This document shows positions 61,032-64,000 of a stretch of DNA of 64,000 nt, piece by piece. The DNA lies in NCBI GenBank assembly GCA_023954415.1, contig JAMLIB010000002.1:1-64000 (forward strand), read 5' to 3'. How positions within the stretch are numbered: the first letter of the stretch is position 1; each line of letters opens with the position of its first letter. The notes under the pieces were generated by a model, which did not search any database, was not told the origin of the DNA, and saw only the letters and a program-made list of their open reading frames with translations. The stretch is from Trueperaceae bacterium. GTDB taxonomy: Bacteria > Deinococcota > Deinococci > Deinococcales > Trueperaceae. The position numbers and the translations under genes are program-made.

Positions 61032-61440
61032 ATGCGTGGACCGAACCGTCGTCGGGAGGGCCGCCGCTTCTCGGGCGCCGAGAGGTTCCTTGCGTACCAG
61101 CGGATCCTCGAGGGCCGCTCGTACGTTGAGATCGTCGCCGAACTCGACTGTTCTTCGAACTCTCTCTACCGGCAGCGCGGGGCGCAGAAGGAGCGCGCGG
61201 CGCGAGCCGGTGAGATTCCCGTCGCGTCTGTCGCCGACGGAACGCGAGGAGATCAGCCGCGGCTTGCAGGCAGCGGCTTCCTTTCGCGGGTTGGCGGCGC
61301 GCCTTGGATGTTCCCCGTCGACTGTGTCGCGCAAGATGAGCGCTCACGGCGGGCGCGACAAGTACCGCGCCTGGCGCGCTGATGAACGTGCCGTGCGGCG
61401 CACCGCCAGACCGATCGCGGAACGGAGGGCGGATTCAAGT
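61032..61440 (+). pseudogene. IS30-family transposase remnant, frameshifted and truncated
   Basis: Starts as MRGPNRRREGRRFSGAERF with an HTH-like region (GRSYVEIVAELDCSSNSLYR). The IS30 HTH (RLSPTEREEISRGLQAAAS, then LGCSPSTVSRKMSAHGG) follows in the +1 frame, so a shift occurred near 61200. The sequence stops at 61440 where the intact IS30 begins, so only the DNA-binding part is left. Confidence 0.8.
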
Positions 61441-61455
61441 GGTCGTCGCAACACC
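61441..61455 (+). repeat. IS30 left terminal inverted repeat
   Basis: GGTCGTCGCAACACC, one mismatch to the right end. Confidence 0.8.
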
Positions 61456-61474
61456 TCGGTTGTGGAGGTGCTAG

Positions 61475-62905
61475 ATGGGCCAGTCGAGGAAGCAGGTGCC
61501 TGAGGTTCCGGTTGGGGCGCGGCGCCAGTGGGCGGCGGATCGGGCTTTACGGCCGCCGATGCGGTCACCGGGTCGGCCGGAGCCGTCGCGTGCGGTGCAG
61601 CGTGAGTTCTGGCGCCTGATCGCGTCGGGGATCACGACGGTCGAGGCGGCGGCGGTAGGCGTGTCATCGCCGGTAGCGGTGCGCTGGTTCCGGCATGCTG
61701 GTGGCATGCCGCCGTTGAGCCTGGTTGAGCCCTCGAAGCGTTACCTGTCTTTCGCTGAGCGTGAGGAGATCGCGCTGTTACGCGCACAGGATGTGGGTAT
61801 TCGTGAGATCGCCCGCCGTATCGGGCGTGACGCCAGCACCATCTCACGGGAGGTGCGCCGTAACTCCGCGACCCGCGCCGGGAAGCCCGAGTATCGGGCG
61901 CTGGTGGCTCAGTGGAAGGCGCAGCAGGCCGCCAAGCGCCCCAAGGTAGCGAAGCTCGCGGTCAACACCCGGTTGCGGGAGTACGTGCAAGACCGGCTCA
62001 GTGGGGCTGTTCGTCGGCCTGATGGCACGAGCGTTGCCGGACCCACACCGCCAGCGTGGAAGGGGTTGAACAAGCCGCATCGGGCTGACCGGCGCTGGTC
62101 ACTCTCGTGGAGCCCGGAGCAGATCTCTCAACGGTTGAAGCTCGATTTCCCTGATGATGAGACCATGCGGATCAGTCACGAGGCGATCTACCAAGCCCTG
62201 TTCATCGAGGGTCGCGGCGCGCTCAAGCGGGAGCTGGTCGCGTGCCTGCGCGCCGGGCGAGCGTTACGGCGACCGCGAGAACGATCACGCAACAGGCCGC
62301 AGGGGCATATCACTGCGGATGTGGTGATCTCCGAGCGGCCAGCGGAAGCATCTGATCGCGCCGTTCCCGGGCATTGGGAGGGAGACCTCCTCATCGGCAC
62401 GGGCCGCTCCGCCATCGGCACCCTCGTGGAGCGCAAGAGCCGGTCCACGCTGTTGGTGCACCTACCGCGGCTGGAAGGCTGGGGTGAGAAGCCCGCGGTG
62501 AAGAACGGGCCCGCCCTAGGCGGTTACGGCGCGGTCGCCATGACCGCAGCCCTAACCGCGTCGATCACGAAGTTGCCCGATCAGCTCCGTAAGACGCTCA
62601 CCTGGGATCGCGGCAAGGAACTAACGGCGCACGCCCAGTTCACCCTGGCCACCGGCACGAAGGTGTACTTCGCCGACCCGCACTCACCCTGGCAAAGGGC
62701 CACGAACGAGAACACCAACGGGCTGCTAAGGCAGTACTTTCCCAAAGGCACCGATCTATCGAGGTGGTCAGCGGAGGATCTGGAAGCCGTGGCCTTCACG
62801 CTGAACAACCGCCCCCGAAAAGTCCTCAACTGGAGAACCCCTGCAGAGGTATTCAACGAGCAGCTACAATCACTCCAACAAGACGGTGTTGCAACGACCG
62901 ATTGA
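61475..62905 (+). CDS. IS30-family DDE transposase
   Basis: 476 residues from ATG 61475, with GGAGG six bases upstream. The N-terminal HTH (YLSFAEREEIALLRAQ, then IGRDASTISREVRRNS) binds the ends. DDE catalytic residues: GHWEGDLLIG, TWDRGKEL and the Glu of RATNENTNGLLRQYFPKG, the last being the IS30 hallmark motif. Complete and probably active. Its frame runs through the right inverted repeat, and the last codon and stop (gat tga) come from flanking DNA beyond 62899. Confidence 0.93.
   Translation: MGQSRKQVPEVPVGARRQWAADRALRPPMRSPGRPEPSRAVQREFWRLIASGITTVEAAAVGVSSPVAVRWFRHAGGMPPLSLVEPSKRYLSFAEREEIALLRAQDVGIREIARRIGRDASTISREVRRNSATRAGKPEYRALVAQWKAQQAAKRPKVAKLAVNTRLREYVQDRLSGAVRRPDGTSVAGPTPPAWKGLNKPHRADRRWSLSWSPEQISQRLKLDFPDDETMRISHEAIYQALFIEGRGALKRELVACLRAGRALRRPRERSRNRPQGHITADVVISERPAEASDRAVPGHWEGDLLIGTGRSAIGTLVERKSRSTLLVHLPRLEGWGEKPAVKNGPALGGYGAVAMTAALTASITKLPDQLRKTLTWDRGKELTAHAQFTLATGTKVYFADPHSPWQRATNENTNGLLRQYFPKGTDLSRWSAEDLEAVAFTLNNRPRKVLNWRTPAEVFNEQLQSLQQDGVATTD
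62885..62899 (-). repeat. IS30 right terminal inverted repeat
   Basis: Minus-strand GGTCGTTGCAACACC, pairing with the left end at 61441-61455. Confidence 0.8.
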
Positions 62906-63290
62906 ACTCAGAGAGTACTTCGCCCGCGAGTTCCAGGAGGCCCTGGCACGAAACGCGATCAAGTTCAGGCCGGTCAGGCCGCGCTCGCCGCATCTCAACG
63001 GCAAGGTGGAGCGTTCCCAGCAGACCGACCTAAGGGAGTCCCGGCCCACGGTTGACCTGAGAACGCGAGACTTAGGCATGCAGCTTGAGTACTGGCAGTT
63101 CCACTACAACTGGCATCGGCCGCACGGCGCGCTGGGCGGCAAGACCCCGATCGATCGCTGCGCGAAGCCAAGCGACATCACACCACCACACGAGTACCTA
63201 GACCATCTCTACGATCCCTCTCAGGAACAACCCAGAATCAGGGACAGCGCCGCCGATACCACCGCCGGCAAATTGAAACGAACACTATGA
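62900..63290 (+). pseudogene. IS481/IS3-like transposase, C-terminal remnant
   Basis: Encodes the last third of an integrase-core transposase: FRPVRPRSPHLNGKVERSQQ with the catalytic Glu in VER, and LEYWQFHYNWHRPHGALGGK before the stop at 63290. The two upstream catalytic Asp are missing because the 5' part is absent at the IS30 boundary. The sequence just after the stop (gttccaca, 63291-63298) ends as TGTGGAAC in reverse, like an IS481 terminus; a similar TGTGGAGC lies at 60905. Confidence 0.82.
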
Positions 63291-63456
63291 GTTCCACACG
63301 TAAACGGTCCTCGATACCCGGCACATACCGCCTTGTGCAATAAGAGACGCGCCAGCTCAGGGGGGTCCGCTCCGGTACAATGCCTTCCATGCAGGGGAGT
63401 GAGTGGGTGCGCAGAAGCAATACTCGGCCGGCGCGAACGGCCGAGTGAGCTAACGA
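63291..63456 (+). other. Intergenic region before the last gene, with hairpin
   Basis: Possible -10 TACAAT at 63376-63381 without a -35. A perfect 9-bp hairpin (ACTCGGCCG 63422-63430, CGGCCGAGT 63438-63446, 7-base loop) ends ten bases before the ATG at 63457 and could hide the ribosome site. No clear Shine-Dalgarno. Confidence 0.45.
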
Positions 63457-64000
63457 ATGCGCATCATTGACAACGTCAACGCGTTCCTAGGTGACGACCT
63501 CAAGGGTGCGATCAAGCCCGGTTCGCAACTGCGCATTGCGGCGGGCACATTCTCGATCTTCGCCTTCGAGGCGCTGAAGCGCGAGTTGCAATCTATCAAG
63601 GAGCTGGAGTTCATCTTCACTGCACCGTCGTTCACGGCGACGACTGCTACAGACAAGCCCGCACCTGAGAAGCGGCAGTTCTTCATCCCGAACCACAAGA
63701 ACCAGGGCGTCGCTCTGTACGGCTCGGAGTTCGAGATCCGCCTGCGAAACAAGCTCACCCAACGCGCCATCGCTCGCGAGTGCGCCGACTGGGTGCGGCA
63801 GAAGGCAACGTTTCGCTCCAACCGCACCGGCGCGCCGATGCAACCGGTCGCGACAGTAGATGAGCATGCTGCCTACTTTCCTATCCAGGGTTTTACAACG
63901 TCCGATCTTGGTTACGAGCGTGGACCAGCGGTGTCGAACTACGTCACGAAGTTCGAGGGCGCCGCGGAGACGCGGCAGTTCGTACAGCTCTTCGACCAGA
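63457..64000 (+). CDS. N-terminus of a possible PLD-like/SNF2-type helicase protein, 3' partial
   Basis: The frame from ATG 63457 is open to the window edge (181 codons). It begins MRIIDNVNAFLGDDLKGAI, then QLRIAAGTFSIFAFEALKREL, a pattern like the N-terminal phospholipase D-like domain of large defence-associated SNF2 helicases (RIASGYFS-type strand). Then KRQFFIPNHKNQGVALYGSE and LTQRAIARECADWVRQKATF. The helicase part would lie outside the window, so the assignment is tentative. It continues the defence-like region past the insertion sequences. Confidence 0.6.
   Translation, partial: MRIIDNVNAFLGDDLKGAIKPGSQLRIAAGTFSIFAFEALKRELQSIKELEFIFTAPSFTATTATDKPAPEKRQFFIPNHKNQGVALYGSEFEIRLRNKLTQRAIARECADWVRQKATFRSNRTGAPMQPVATVDEHAAYFPIQGFTTSDLGYERGPAVSNYVTKFEGAAETRQFVQLFDQ

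Larger units (their letters stand above)
61441..62899 (+). mobile_element. Intact IS30-family insertion sequence
   Basis: Bounded by imperfect terminal inverted repeats: GGTCGTCGCAACACC at 61441-61455 and the complement of GGTCGTTGCAACACC at 62885-62899 (14 of 15 match). Contains a complete transposase gene. The bases outside are TTCAAgt on the left and gaTTGAA on the right, so the flanks are mirror-symmetric around the element, as expected for IS30-type palindromic targets. No direct target duplication is seen. Confidence 0.85.

Noticed and set aside
61434-62906. Direct target duplication of the IS30
   Set aside because: Flanks are mirror-symmetric (TTCAAgt, gaTTGAA) rather than directly repeated; no 2-3 base duplication matches.

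Overview
The window is 64 kb from a high-GC bacterium, about 77% GC in one counted host line (42781-42840, 46/60). My best guess is Deinococcota, close to Trueperaceae. This rests on the protein repertoire, frequent GTG/TTG starts and several promoters placed so that the mRNA would be leaderless. No rRNA or other phylogenetic marker is present, so the guess is tentative. I found no rRNA, tRNA or CRISPR array by eye.

Layout. 0-11 kb: a secreted papain-like protease (cut by the left edge), an ABC-F ATPase, a very large ATPase/TPR/SARP-type regulator, a small zinc-ribbon protein, a DUF4282 membrane protein and a secreted PIG-L family deacetylase. 11-19 kb: an orphaned AbrB-type antitoxin with a truncated VapC, then a tightly overlapping minus-strand operon (membrane protein, giant BatA/VWA protein, MoxR ATPase, DUF58 protein). 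19.8-26.7 kb: RIO kinase, siderophore-interacting flavoprotein, DUF488 protein, an intact PIN/Phd toxin-antitoxin pair, a 5'-truncated VWA gene fused to a macro domain, and a LysM coiled-coil lipoprotein.

26.9-38.8 kb is one plus-strand catabolic cluster. It encodes an RpiR/SIS regulator with a leaderless consensus promoter, a zinc dehydrogenase, a DhnA-type class I aldolase, an EamA transporter, an FGGY kinase, a BMP-type ABC importer (binding protein, double ATPase, two permeases) and an aldehyde dehydrogenase. The enzymes fit the sequence: import, oxidise to a ketose, phosphorylate, cleave to DHAP plus an aldehyde, oxidise the aldehyde. The substrate is unknown.

38.8-42.1 kb is a rearranged scar. 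It holds a decayed partial copy of the downstream ADP-ribosylglycohydrolase gene, a 5'-truncated DNA-methyltransferase-like remnant and an uncharacterised gene that also lacks a good start. An intact ADP-ribosylglycohydrolase/phosphatase pair follows.

42.3-64 kb looks like a defence or DNA-processing island. Three plus-strand genes encode a RelE-like domain fused to a UvrD helicase, an AddB-like PD-(D/E)XK nuclease and an AddA-like helicase-nuclease. Facing them, in DNA of visibly lower GC (57% in line 57001-57060, 34/60), is a two-gene minus-strand operon: a 2468-residue protein with two sacsin/HSP90-type GHKL ATPase domains and a SNF2/RapA-type helicase. This pair is my main candidate for an undescribed system. 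It is bordered by nested insertion sequences (an intact IS30 between an IS30 remnant and an IS481-like remnant). The window ends inside the start of a protein with a possible PLD-like N-terminus.
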